Positions 44,469-56,900 of a DNA stretch of 64,000 bases are shown in pieces; within the stretch, counting starts at the first letter, position 1; the number at the start of each line of letters is the position of its first letter. Below the pieces are notes generated by a model that saw only the letters and a list, made by a program, of their open reading frames with translations, searched no databases and was not told the origin of the DNA. This stretch comes from Monocercomonoides exilis (lineage: Eukaryota > Preaxostyla > Oxymonadida > Polymastigidae): contig LSRY02000066.1 in assembly GCA_001643675.2 (NCBI GenBank), positions 186,001-250,000 on the forward strand. The letters are read 5' to 3'. The position numbers and the translations under genes were made by a program.

Positions 44469-47157
44469 TCATTTTTGAATACAAAAAGAAGGATGAGGAG
44501 CTGCCAATGCAGCAACAGAAAGAGGAAGTGAAAAAGATGAAATATTTGTGAAAGTGTTGGGAGGAGAAACGCCTTCATCAGTCAACACAAACAAGGAAGA
44601 TGTCACAAGTGGAGAATGAGATTGAGGATGGCTTTGAGGCAAAGAGGGAAGTTGAGATAAAGTTTGAGAAGAAGAAGAAGAAGAAGGAGAAGGGAGTGAA
44701 GTGATTGGCTGAGGAGAGTCAACTAAAATGAGCACCTGATGATGCTTGTCTGTTTCCTTTGGTGTGTCTTCATTGGAAGAGGAAGAGGAAGAGGAAGAAG
44801 ATGATGATTGGATGGAATGTGTCATGTGTGTGGATTGGAAGAAGAAAGGTTTGATGGTCAGATGGCGAGGTGAATTGTGGACAATCGACAAAAACTCGGA
44901 GAAAACAGCACGGCGCCGGAGAAATGAAAGAAGAGAGGACGCGACTTGAGGGCTGAAAGGGAATATTTTGGAAAAAGGAGATCATAAAAAGAGGGGTAAA
45001 GTTAGTCATAATTGAAAATTAATAAATAAATAAATAAATTGACAAAACAGTTCCAAAAGTTAAGTAAATATAGCTTCATAATAAAAATCAGTTTCTTTTT
45101 TTGTGATATATTTGTTTTTTAGATTATGAGCAAACTTTGGTTTGAGCAATTCAGCAACAGAAAGAGCAGTCAGCAAAGGTGAAAGAGAAGGATGAGTTGA
45201 AAAGAAAAGAGGAATGAATGGCTGAGAAGGAGAGGAAAGAGGACGATCATCTTGTTGAAGATGGCCAGTAGATTTATTTGAAGAAGAAGAAGATGATGAT
45301 GATGATGATGATAAATCTAATGAAATGGATGAGAGGGAAGAGGAGGAGGAGGAAGAAGAAGAAGAAGAAGAAGAAGAGCTGGCTGATGCAGAAAGTGGAT
45401 TATCTTCTGAATCAATTGAAGAAGATGAAGAAGAAGAAGAGGAAGCATCCATTTGATTGCTTTCCTTTTTCTCCCCCTTTCCCTCTTCTTTCTCTTCTTT
45501 CTCTTCTTTCAGCTCCTTCGGCATTTTCTTTGGGTCAAACGTGAAGAACAGCCTCTGATCAGGAATAGAGCGAGATATGGAGACAACAAGCTGCACATCA
45601 GCTGGAAAAGGAGGAGGAGTCTGCTGGGCAGCCAGACGAGGGGCAGAAAGGGAAGTTGAGCGAAGAGCAGAGAAAGGATGAGAAGGGGAAGCGAATGAGG
45701 AAGAGGCAGGGCGAATGTGGGTGGACGGGGCAATCGAAGTGGGGGCACCTAAAATGGCTGCTGAATTGGGAGAGAGAGAAAGAGTGCTTTCGGGATGAAG
45801 ATCCAACTGCAGCAAATAAAGCAAATGGATGAAATGTTGGGTAGTTAATAATTTGCGTGTAAGAAAAAGAAATGTATCAAAAGAATAAAAAATGAAAATT
45901 ACAATATTTAATAAAAAAGAAAGAAAGAAAAGCGAAAAAAAGATTTCTTTGCAATTTCTTGATGTTTTGTGTTTGCTTTTTTTCTTTTCCCTTTCAAACC
46001 TCTTCAAACAACTGAAGTGCGACATTTTGTCGAAGAAGAACGGAAACTCTGCGAGATATTTCCTTCCAGCCAATGTGCTGTGGAAGCGGAGCAGCAGTCG
46101 AACGATTAATTGGCCTAACTTCTGACTGAAGCACCAGTTCTATTTGAACAAGAAATGAAAAATAAGAAAGAAAATAAAATTTATTTGTGGTTCAAAATTC
46201 AATTTTTTGATCAAATAAGCACAGATGCAATATTCATTTATATTTGCATGAAGAAAAAAAGAAAGAAAGAAAATAACAAAAATAAAAATGATAAAATAGG
46301 CAAACGCTCGTCATCATCTGGACTCCGCTTTTTCTTTAATCTGCTCCAAACTGCAAGCATAGGTGCTGTTTCACTTTGTTTTCGAAGGAGAACGTGTTTT
46401 CTGAGTTGAAATGTATCTCTTATTCGCTTTTGATCAGCTTTAACTTTTTCTTTCAAAAATGCGCTTGTTGAAGAAAATATTTTTGCGTATTTTCCAAATA
46501 ACTAATTGAAACAATTAAAAACGCGTAAAAATATCAATTATTATCAAAAAAATAAGACAAACTCGAAGTTTACTGAGTAAAATCATCCCCATTTTTTCGG
46601 AATGTTGTTGAAATGACAATTCTTTTTTATATGCGAAATCTGTTGATAAACTATTATCTCTGAGTAATGTCAGAAGGTCTAAAGGAGCTGACAATTCAGC
46701 TGTCATGTTGCTAAAAAATAATAATAAACAAACAAATATGAAAAATATTTGTTTAACTCGAGTAAAAGTGTGTTATTTACCTGAAGTATTGCACAGAAGA
46801 TTTGAAATAATCATCTGTTGTCTTCTTTTTACCTTTGTGAATTCCACCAGTCAGTAATGTTGTCATTTTCTGTTGAAAATTAAATGATGACGGAAGTTTA
46901 GGTCGAACAGAAACTGTTCCATCTTCCCTATATTCTCCAACTGAACCCTCAAATGTAAAATATGCTCCATCTGTTAGTGGCTTCAATTCAGCTGGATTAA
47001 TCCCATCACGAATTTCAATTGGTTCCACTAAAGACTCTTCTTGCTGCATTTTATCAAAATCACGTGGGAGCAGATACACATTTGTTTCAGGAGGAGCATC
47101 AAGTTGAATCAGAAGATCATTAACGTGTGAATTCTCGAGCTCTTTCAATTCACTCAT
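44469..47157 (-). CDS. MED17: Mediator complex subunit 17, 6 exons, 671 residues
   Basis: Exons are 47157-46781, 46710-46563, 46501-46306, 46139-46000, 45806-45136 and 44952-44469; all phases close and the stop is TGA. The length is close to human MED17 (about 650). Diagnostic blocks appear in family order: ETNVYLLPRDFDKMQ (N-terminal strand), DLLTLLRDNS, LLSKLRLFGKYAKIF, RDTFQLRKHVLLRKQ (the LRxxWKLRK motif), SRRVSVLLRQNVALQLFEEL, PFPADVQLVVSISRS, and VASSLLSFLRRRAVFSEFL. Exon 5 carries poly-Ser inserts. MED17 is the head-module scaffold contacting RNA polymerase II. Donors are GTAAAT, GTTTGT, GTTTGC, GTTTGA and GTTTGC. It shares a 130-bp promoter region with SUA5. Confidence 0.8.
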
Positions 47158-47287
47158 TAATTAATATAAGGGGTATGTATTTTCAAAAGAAATTGTGAAC
47201 AATGTTATTATCTTATTGTTTGAAATTTATGTAAGTTTTGGAAATAAAGAAACAAATCCTTGAAAATATTACCCATACACAATTTTT
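47158..47287. promoter_or_regulatory. 130-bp divergent promoter region of MED17 and SUA5
   Basis: Start codons of the two genes are 130 bp apart on opposite strands, so one short AT-rich interval serves both. No conserved box is visible by eye. Confidence 0.45.
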
Positions 47288-49084
47288 ATGGAAACCATTC
47301 TGCTCGATATCAATAAGGAAGATGATTTAAATCAAGCCTGTAAATTTTTTCGAGAAGGAAGCATCGTTGCAATTCCTACAGAAACGGTTTATGGATTAGG
47401 GGCGAATGCATTAGATGTTAATGCTGTAAAAAAAATTTATGAAGCCAAAGGACGACCTTCTGATAATCCCCTAATTGTTCACATTTCTGATATGGATAAA
47501 ATACCAACTCTTGTTCAAGAAACAAGTTCTGAGCAATATAAATTAGCTATAAGAGTTGGAAAGGAATTTTGGCCTGGTCCACTATCTCTTGTTTTCCCAA
47601 AGTCTTCAATTGTTCCTGATAGAGTCACTGGTGGCCTAAAAACAGTTGTATTGCGTATTCCATCACATCCTGTTGCCTTGAAGATTCTCTCAAATTTGGG
47701 TTTGATTTTTAAATTATTGGTCAATTTTTTTATTTATGTTTGCAAACTTAACAGAATTCCCATTGGCTGCTCCAAGTGCAAACACTTCTGGAAAGCCTAG
47801 CCCAACGACTGCGCAGCATGTTTTGCATGATCTCCAAGGAAAAATTGCCGCTGTAGTTGATGGTTTCAATTTTTATTGTAAAGTTTTGAAAGGTTTTTAA
47901 TTCCTTGCTTTAAATCGCACTTTTCAGGAGGGTGCTCGAATGTTGGAGTTGAATCAACTGTTGTGAATTTATTTTGTGATCCTCCTTTGATACTTCGTCC
48001 TGGAGGCGTAACATTTGAGCAACTTAAAAAGCTTGTTCCATCTCTGCAACTTCATCATTCATTAATAGAAATACCTCACAAAGTCGGAACTGAAAGAAAG
48101 CAAAGCCAAGAAAAAGATTCAAAGCAACGCAATGAAAGCAAAGGATTTGATGAATTAACTTCAAGGTTGGAGAAAGAGCAGTTACTTAATGAAATAGTTA
48201 AGTTGGTGCAAATTCGTCATTCACAAAAAAGTATTTCTACAACAAATTGTCCTCCTTCTTCATTAGGCAGTGTTATCAGCCCATCGTCTGAAAATGTCTC
48301 TGATGCAGTGACTCCTCCTCCACTCCCTGCAACAATAAACTATGCTCATTCATCCTCTTCTATTTCACCTGCTTCTGAAACATCTTCGAAATCTGAAACT
48401 TTGTCTTCGCCAGCAACGCCTTTCTCTTTGGGCAGTTCATCACAGCAACATTCAGACTCACAATCATCTTCATCGTCGTCGTCTTCTTCTTCTTCTTCTT
48501 CAAATTCGTCAGTTGTCATTGACACATCCACCCCACCTCCTCCGACACCTGGAATGAAATACACACATTATTCACCAGATTCGCCTATTGTGCTCATCAC
48601 ACGCCAAGAAACAGCATCCACATCTGTTACAGAACACACAGCACTTTCTGATGTGTTGAAGTCTTCATCCTCCGCTAATGATGACATTCCTGATGACACA
48701 TTCAAAGCAATGATTAGTTTGCTTAAGAGTGTTGTTGAAAGAATAGCAAAAACTGAATCAGAAAAGAAAAAAGAGGAAACCCATCAGCCACCTCAAGATG
48801 TGTATAACGTCGTCTTTCTTTGGACTTCTGTTTCGTCGCCTGTTCCATTTTCGATTGAAACTCCCTCAAATATCAAAATCAACTTGTCTCATTGTTTCCT
48901 TGGCCCACTTCTTTCTGCAGTACAGCGTAATCTTTTCTCCTCGCTTCGTGATTGCGATCAAACGTTTGCTGCTGATTTGGTGCTTGTTGAAGGAGTTGCA
49001 CCCCATGAAGAAGGAATTGCTATTATGAACAGACTTACAAAGGCTGCAAAGATTTGCATAGATCCAACTGATGTAATTAGTTGA
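47288..49084 (+). CDS. SUA5: Threonylcarbamoyl-AMP synthase (Sua5/YrdC), 558 residues
   Basis: Exons are 47288-47699, 47755-47862 and 47928-49084 (introns 55 and 65 bp; donors GTTTGA, GTTTCA). The YrdC domain has IPTETVYGLGANA, EAKGRPSDNPLIVHI, WPGPLSLVF, VVLRIPSHP, PLAAPSANTSGKPSPT, CSNVGVESTVV and ILRPGGVT. A Sua5 C-terminal domain follows after a 130-residue poly-Ser linker: PGMKYTHYSPDSPIVLI, then FSSLRDCDQTF and EEGIAIMNRLTKAA. It makes threonylcarbamoyl-AMP from Thr, bicarbonate and ATP for the t6A37 modification of ANN-decoding tRNAs. Presence of the second domain makes it Sua5-type rather than short YrdC. The Ser linker sits between the domains, where yeast Sua5 has a flexible loop. 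Confidence 0.93.
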
Positions 49085-49276
49085 GTAATTATTTCGAATT
49101 TTCTATGTAATTAAAAAATTAATTTCTAAATTTCATGTCTTGTTCGTTTACAATTTGAATATTCATTTTTATGGAAATTTATTTTCTTGTTAAACTCTAA
49201 AAAAAAAAGACTGAAGATCAGAATGAACCAAACTCAGGTATTTTTATTTATTGTGGGCTGTCTAACTTCTCGATAA

Positions 49277-49944
49277 ATGCAAGCAGCAGCTCTTCATATA
49301 CTTGAGACGCCTATTGACAATGAAAAGGTATGTATTTACAAGCATTTTTTGAGAATAAACTTCTTGTTTTGTTTTTAGCAACCAGTTTTAGCTCTTGATA
49401 AAAAAGGAGCTCGTAGACTGAAGTCAATGAAAGAAGAAAAAAAGCAACGGTTAAAACGATATAAAGACAAGAAAAAGCTTCCTTTAACTGGCTATGAACC
49501 TCATCCAAAAGGTGAATCTGATCAGTTAGAAAAAGCACTTCGTTCGCTTGCCAGGAAGGGTGGTTTGCATTTGCTTTGGGCTCACTTATAATGTCATTAC
49601 TTGAACATTCATTTGATTGATCAGTTGTTAAGTTTTTTAATGCTCTTCACAAGCAACAGAAAAAATATGAAAATAAAAATGATGATGAAAAAACAAGTAT
49701 TGAAAAATTCATTTTTATTTGGCAATTTGATATTATTATATTGAATCTTCGTTTGATCATTTTCTTTCAGATTCTATTAAAGAAGATTTTCTTAAGGCAT
49801 TATCTGAAAAGGAAACTAAATCTTCTCAAAAGGTTTGCAATTAGTATTTTTATATACATAATTATTTGTCTTAATTTTCAGCCTGAATTTATGAGAGATG
49901 GTTTTCTCAATCCAGCGTCCATTTTAAAAACAAATCCAAAGTAA
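49277..49944 (+). CDS. RRP15: RRP15-like rRNA processing protein, 5 exons, 143 residues
   Basis: Exons are 49277-49327, 49379-49562, 49625-49696, 49771-49832 and 49882-49944; phases close and the stop is TAA. Joined, exons 2 and 3 give ALRSLARKGVVKFFNALHKQ, matching the RRP15 core (I)AtrGVVxLFNAVxxxQ. Exons 4-5 give SIKEDFLKALSEK and EFMRDGFLNPASI, like its C-terminal kkDFLxxL and lRDDFMxxAS motifs. RRP15 is needed for pre-60S rRNA maturation. Human RRP15 is about 280 residues; this version is half that, lacking the long N-terminal part. Donors are GTATGT, GTTTGC, GTATTG and GTTTGC. An upstream ATG at 49224 does not splice in phase. Confidence 0.7.
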
Positions 49945-50065
49945 ATTTTTCATTTCCCTACACTTCATTCATTTCAATAATCAAAACAAAAATATTGCCT
50001 AAAAGCAAGCAACAATGTTAAATGTTACAATTTGAATTTTTTTAACCGTTTCTTTCTCACTTTAT

Positions 50066-50864
50066 TCAAGATGGAGAAAATGTTTTTTGTAATATGAATA
50101 ACTCCTGTTCGAATATTAACTTTTGATCTTCAAGAGCTTCGATTTTCTCTTTTTCTTTTTCGTCCACTTGTTTTTGGCAAGCCTAAGTGTTTAGTTATTA
50201 TTTCATAAATGTATTTATTATCATTGAAAATCTTTTTAATAAGATATTTTTCAAACCTCGACCATTTTCTGTAATGAAGCAATTTCTTTATCTTTTTCAC
50301 TCATTGACTTTGAAAATTGTGTTTGTGACAGCTTAACGAGTGCAAGTTGTTCTCGAAGTTGATGTACTTCTTGTCTTGCTAAATCTCTTTCGTCGTTTGC
50401 AAGTTGAATCCTGTTTTATTGAAAGTTAACAATTTCAAAAAAACAACAAATAAATTGCAAACATTTTTTTTGATTCGTTAAGTTCAGATTTCAGCTGTTC
50501 AACTGTGCGAATCGAAGTGCTCATTGACTCTTGTAATTGAAGCTCGAGTGCAGATTTTGTTTCCATGCATTTCTGAAAAAATTAACAAGAAGTTGAAAAT
50601 TTTTGAAGACAATTTATCAACGCAAACCTGAAGTTCAAATTGAACTTCTTGGAATTTTTCGAGAGAAACACTTTTTTCGAGTTGCCTCTTTGCTTCTTGA
50701 AGCTGTTTGGTGTTTTCTGAGAGAAGAGCATTTAATTGAGAATATAAAAAGGCAACTGGTTCGTCAACAACTCCAATCACGGAATCGCTTGAAGGGTTTG
50801 CTTGCTTTTTTAATTTGTTTGGTTTCTTTCTTGATGATGGTGTTTTTTCATTTTTATAATCCAT
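50066..50864 (-). CDS. Coiled-coil protein of unknown function, 4 exons, 205 residues
   Basis: Exons are 50864-50628, 50572-50463, 50410-50257 and 50182-50066; phases close and the stop is TGA. All three donors are GTTTGC or GTTTGA. A basic N-terminus (SSRKKPNKLKKQ) precedes almost continuous heptads: LNALLSENTKQLQEAKRQLE, VEQLKSELNESKK, VHQLREQLALVKLSQTQFSK, KIEALEDQKLIFEQELFILQ. No further domain is seen. Short coiled coils of this kind occur in basal-body, kinetochore and tethering complexes, so no function is offered. It converges with RRP15 (121 bp) and diverges from the 2253-residue gene (246 bp). Confidence 0.8.
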
Positions 50865-51110
50865 TTTTGAGAGATAAGTTTAAATTAAAAAATAAATATC
50901 ATGATAGATCGAAATTAAAATAACAAAAGGTAAATTCATTTTTTAAACCAAATTTTCAGCAAATACGCTTGTTGCTTTGATTTTATTTTAAAAGCTACGA
51001 TTGAAATAACGTTTTGTTGTCGGTTTCATTCGTTATTTGAGCCAAAAAATATTACAACCAATCCAAAATTGATTTTAAATTGGATTTTGTAATTCTCTGC
51101 GAAATCGTCA

Positions 51111-53935
51111 ATGAAAGTGATTCATATTATTAATTTTGATAACGAAATAAGCAACTATCCATCTTCAATATGGACCATTGGACATGATTTTACAACTTCT
51201 GTTTTATTTTATCAATTTTGTTCAAGTAAATCATTGTGCACTGTTTCCCAAGAAGCGTTAATGTATTATGAAACTCTTCCTTCAGGCTCTGAGATTCAAA
51301 TGTTCTGGATTATTTCTCGTAGTTTGCCTTTTTTATAAATTATTAAAACATTTTTTTGTTTTTTGCAGAACTTCCATCACTTGAAGATACCGATGATGAT
51401 GATGCATCAATTCTGTGGGGAATCGTTGCAAAGTGCAAAGTGTACCATTTGCTTGAAGTTTTCTTGTGCGCACAAAATTCAGAGTGTTGTTTGTGAAAAA
51501 GAATATTTTTTTTAATATCACATTTAAAATCAACATTCATTTTTTTCTAAGCTTCCACTTGCTTGGAGCAATGGTCAGAACTTCTTGATGGAAAAGTTAT
51601 TGATCAATCAACACCAAAAAATGTTTGCTTTTTTATTTGTCCTTTGATAATTAAATGTCGTGTCATAGTTCCCTGAATTGTATTTGAATGATAGGTCACA
51701 ACTTTTGCATCCAATTCTTATTTTCCCGACAACTTCGAGTGCTGAAGATGGATTGGAATGTCCTCGTCTCACTTTTTCTGCTTCTTCGTTGCTTCTTCAA
51801 CCTCACATCTCAATTGTCATGCAACATCTTTCAATCGCATTGAGTTGCAGTCATTTTTGTTTGAATGCAGTTTGGAAAGGACGGCTTCTTTTGCCCACTG
51901 CATTTTTGGACAAAGTTGATGAATTTACCAGGCAGAAATGCACAGATATCAAATATTCTCTTTGTAGAGTTTCAAATAACTGTCAGTTGATTCAAGGTGT
52001 TGTTTGAGAGTGAATTTTTTATCTTTCAGAGAAAAAAAGATTGCTTCAATAGCATTCGATCAATTCATTTTTAAAGTTATAAAAATTGCTGTTTTTGTTT
52101 CTGTTGCATTAACGTGTTTCCAATGATTGTGCTTTTTTTTTCAACCTTTTTATCTGTGAATATTTTTGCTTTTTCAGAAACTGATCTTTCGATATACGAT
52201 TCCATTCGAGTTCTTTGCAGCATTCCTTCGTCTCATCTGATGACACTCAATTTGTGTCCAACTGTTTTCCTTCTCACTGAATCAAGCACACCTCATGTCT
52301 GTCTGAATAACAATGCAATGTCTAATGTTCTCTCGCAGTTCAAGTTGTCTTGTGATTCCACTTCCTCTTTCTCTGATTCTTCTGACTCTTCTTGTTGTGC
52401 TTATCTGGCTACATTTTGCTCTTCTTTGACTGCCATTGCATCTCCAGTCACTCCTTCTCTCACAAACAGTATGCGATTCTTGTATGATGATAATAAAAGA
52501 ATAACAAATGAATGATAGATGTTTTTATATGTTGTATTTCAAATACATAATGTTGATATTGATCTGTCTATTTTTTTGTTAGCTTTCATTTTTATTTCTT
52601 TTTTGTAATGTTTTTTTTTTGTGTGTGTGTGTGTGCTTTATGTCATCTTTCCACAAACAACATTTTTGAATATAAATTGCCATTCTGTTTGTTTCTGCTG
52701 CTTTAGACACTCTTGCTGTTCTGATAGCGTCTGATTCATTTGATCAGAATCCTCTTCAAACTCAGCTCATCCTCATTCCATTCGCCTCCAACTGGCTTCC
52801 TCTTCCTCCGCTCCTTTCTTATGCACCTTCTGAGCCTCTGCTTCGGATACAGAACACTCTTTCTGCCTCTAATCAGTCTTCCACCACCTCCTCCTCCTCT
52901 TCTTCTTCTTCTACATCATCCTTCTTCAGCAGCATGCCCGACGTTTTGTATGACTCTTCTTCATCAAAATCTTTGCCTCCCTTTTCTTCTTCCTCTGGCA
53001 TTTCATCATTATCATCTTCTTCTTCTTCTTCTTCTTTGCCTTTTCCTCCATCATTTTCTGCTTCTATCATTCCTTCTTCATCCACTTCACAATCATTGCC
53101 TTCTTCTCCCTTCTCTCCATCAATCCCGTCACTTCATTCAGCCTTCATTTCAAAGTCTTCTTCTTCTTCTTCTGTTTTGCAACATCCCATCAGCAACTCC
53201 TGCATTTCAGTCTTGTCATCACCCGCATCTTCTCCTTCTTTTTCGGAAAGTCTTTTGGAATCCTTTTCCTTCCAAAAGCAGACAGACGTTGAGTCAAACT
53301 CTCTTTTGTCTCTGCAAACAGCTAAGCAGCCATCGCCCACTGTTTTGGACACTCCAACGCCTCTTTCCTCGCTTTATGTGCATTCTCAGCAGGAGAAGAG
53401 CATCTCCTCTGATTCTCTTTCACCCAGCAGCCATTTCACTGCCAAGCTGAGTTCGTTTTCTGAAGCTGTGCAGTTTCCGATGCCTCGCAGCTGTCTGATG
53501 CCTGTTCCGCTGTCTGACTCCCCAACTGCTCTGTCTCTGCCTCCAAACATCAGAAGACATTCATTTTCGGAGAGTGCTCTTTCGCCTGCTTCTCCTTTTG
53601 ATTCGAGCAAGTTGTGTCAGATAAACATACACAATGAAGATTTCAGTGCTGCTGAAGATGGCAAGTTCCCATGCAATACAAAAGAGACAAACATTGGCAA
53701 AGAAGTTTTAAAAGATCCAAATATCACTTCTTCATCATCTTCTTCTTCTTCTTTGTTGTTATCGTCTCAGCATCCATTTGCTTCTTTGACAACCCGCTTT
53801 ACGTGTTGTGCAGGGCAGCGTGCTCTCATCAGCCGTCCATCAACATACACACTTTATGTGCCACACGAAGACGCCGACTTGTTTCCTCTTCGCTCCTCTT
53901 TCCGTCTTCTCTCTCCTTTCTCGTCCTCATCGTCT

Positions 53936-53966
<31 letters not shown>

Positions 53967-56900
53967 TTCAGAGGTTCAACAAGAAGGGAATTGTTCCGTC
54001 GCATCATTGGTGGATAGCAAAGGTGATGAAGGACGTTGCTGTTCTGTCGCGACGTCTGCTCAAAAAGGACTTTGCAGAAAAAGAACAGAAAGCAAAAGCG
54101 AAGAAGATGAAGGAGAAGATGAAGGAAGAACTGAAGGCGAAGAAGAAGATGGAGCAAAAGCAGAAGCTGAGTGAAGAAAAGAAAGCCAAAAAGATGAAGG
54201 AAGAAGCCAAGCCAGCTGTTGTTGATCCACTTCAGCAGACTCTTCAGTCAGCGATGGAACAGTCAGAACAGCAGAGACAGCTCCTTCTCGGCACACCTGG
54301 ACGATCTGCACTGAAAGGACCTCGTAATTCTGTTCAGCCTGCTTCTCTCTCTTCTTCTTTAACATCATCTTCTTCTTCGACTTCTTCATCTGCTTCTTCT
54401 GCTGCTTCTGCTTCGGCCTCATCTTCTTCTTTGGACCTCCTCTTTTCGCTCACCTCCAATCCTGAAGGGTTCAAGTCACTTGCCACTCCAAAGCCAAAGA
54501 AGTCCAACGAATTGGCCAGTTTGTTGCAGGATTCGCTGAACAGCGGATACACAAATCCGCCGAAAGGAAGACGAATGTCGTTGCGAAATGACTCGAGTCA
54601 CAGCAAAAAGGAGGAAGAAGAAGGAAAGGGGAAAGAAGGGAAAGAAGGAAAAGAGAGGAAAAGAAAGAACTTGAATGAAAGCAGCAAAACACACGGTGAA
54701 AAGGACAGGAACGTGAAAGGAGAAATTGTGATTGTTGATGAGAATGAAACAAATGAAGAGGAGATGAAAACAGACTCCGAGAAAAAGCATTCATCTGCCA
54801 AGGAAACAACAACAAATGCATCTGGTTCTTTGGAAGAACCTTCAAAGCAATCACACACTTCTACTCATCATTTAGCTAAGGAAACTCATATTTCTTCCTC
54901 CTCTTCCTCCTCCACCTCCACCACTGCCACCACTTCTTCTTCTTCTTCTATTTTGCTGGAGGCAGAAGAGCTTGCCATCAGACCTGCTCCTGTCAAACAA
55001 CGTGCTCGTTTGCTGACGCCAATCGTTTCGTCTGTGATGGATGTGATGCAGATGCTCATCTGTGTGATGTTCAATGCAGATGAAGTGGGCACTTCAGAAG
55101 AGAACTCTGAATATGATGACAAAGAGAGTGCTAATTGTGATAAAGAGGCAGCGAGACAAATAAACAAAGAGTCTTCTTCATTCAACCAATGCAGTCATTC
55201 TAATGACTTAATAACAAAGATGCTTGTCTGCTGCAATGAGAAAGATGTTTCTGTTTCAGACATGCTGATGATGAACATCTTGTCTTCTGTTGTGTACAAC
55301 GTCCTATTCGCTTCCTGTGAGCGTGCATTTTCTTATTCCTCTCTCTTTCCAAGCACTTTGCCCTCTCCTTCAAAGGAATCTCATTCAGCAAGCTCTTCTT
55401 CTTCTTCTTCTTCAAAATCTTCATCTGTTTCTACTCCTTCTGTGTTTTCTGGCCCTTCTGCTCTTTTGCATTCGCCATTCCCAGTTGTTCCAACAGCTAC
55501 TTCTTCTTCTTCTTCTTCTTCTGTTGATTCAGATGGCCATTCAATAGCTGCATTGAGCACACGAACACCTCCTCGCTCGAGCGGTGGCAGAACTTCGGCT
55601 AAAACTTCTCCTTTGTCTATACACACATCACCATTCACTTCATCCACTTCTTCACTTTCATTGTCCGTTTCTAATCGTTCGCTCATTTCATCGCTCCGAT
55701 CCACCAAAAATTCGCATTCTCTTCTCAACAAAGTTGGCGGCAGAGTGTTCAATCTGAAGAGCATCTGCAGCCAAATGCACAACTTGTCCAGATACCCTTC
55801 ATTTCACTGCCACACGATCGGCTCTTCCACTCTTCTTCAGCAGCATCTCCACAAACTTCTGTCTCCTTACTCTCCTCCCACCTCAGACACTTTCCCTTGT
55901 TGTGACACAGGCGCTGTTCCATCAAACACAATTCTTCTCTCTTTCAAAAATGATGTACATATTCTTTCTGCAGATGAATTGCGCAAAATGGGAAAGTATT
56001 TGAGTGTGGCGAACTTGCTTCCTGCGACTCCTGAGGGAAGCAGCTTATTCAGCGCATTGGACAGCATTGAAGCAAGATGGGCAGACCAATCAGAACCTCC
56101 TTCTCTCTCAGCGCTGTCCTCGTTGATTGCCTCCTGTTCTGATCTGTTCAAATCTTCAGACAGTTTGGAAGCAAAGACAGCGGATCGTGGCAGGGGCTCT
56201 GTTTCCTCTGCCTCTGCATCTTCAAAAGCGCTTTCTCCGCAAGATGGACCTTTCACTTTCTTTCTTTTCCCACAGTTTGCGTTTTATAATGGTACTTCAC
56301 GTTTCACTTCACATTCATTGAATGCCAAATTCTTTGATCCATTTTGGTCAACATTTGTTCCGATTGTTCGGCCAGACGATGAAGAATTGCATTCATTCAC
56401 GTTGTCTCATCAGTACGTGCCTATTCAAACATTTGGTGATGTTCTGCTTAATCCGCTGGATTCACTGCCTCCTTCTCCTCTTTCGAAAAAGGATTCGATG
56501 AAGAGTATATTCCATTCCCCGTACACAAAATATACTGATGGGCTGGTTAAATCTCTTGATGAGTCTTCTTCGCTTCAGTCACTTCGTTCGTCTTCATTCA
56601 ACTTTGGGAACATTGGTCCTTTTGGCACATCTGCTTCTGCTTCTGCTTCTGCTTCTTCGTCTTCTGCTTCGTCGTTGGAGCGTCATTTGTCTTCTCTATT
56701 TCCAGATTCACCTTCGCAAGATTTGCCTTCACTAACACAGAAAACAGACGAAGACAAGCAAAGCACTCATCTTGCCGTATTAGCCAAAAGTGTGCTGACT
56801 CGTGCATTGGTGGACAATGTGGTTCGTGTATCGATGCCTCTGCTTCAGGAATGCTTCACTGAACAGATTGTGCTGCGGACAGCTCGGTGGGTCAGAGCCA

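Noticed and set aside
49379-49591. RRP15 ending at the TAA at 49589 (unspliced reading)
   Set aside because: Splicing at the GTTTGC donor at 49563 joins in phase to VKFFNALHKQ and recreates the family core, which the unspliced reading lacks.
52740-53450. 236-codon Leu/His-rich plus frame
   Set aside because: It is a shifted-frame shadow of exon 6 of the 2253-residue gene; it has no conserved motif and the spliced frame closes without it.
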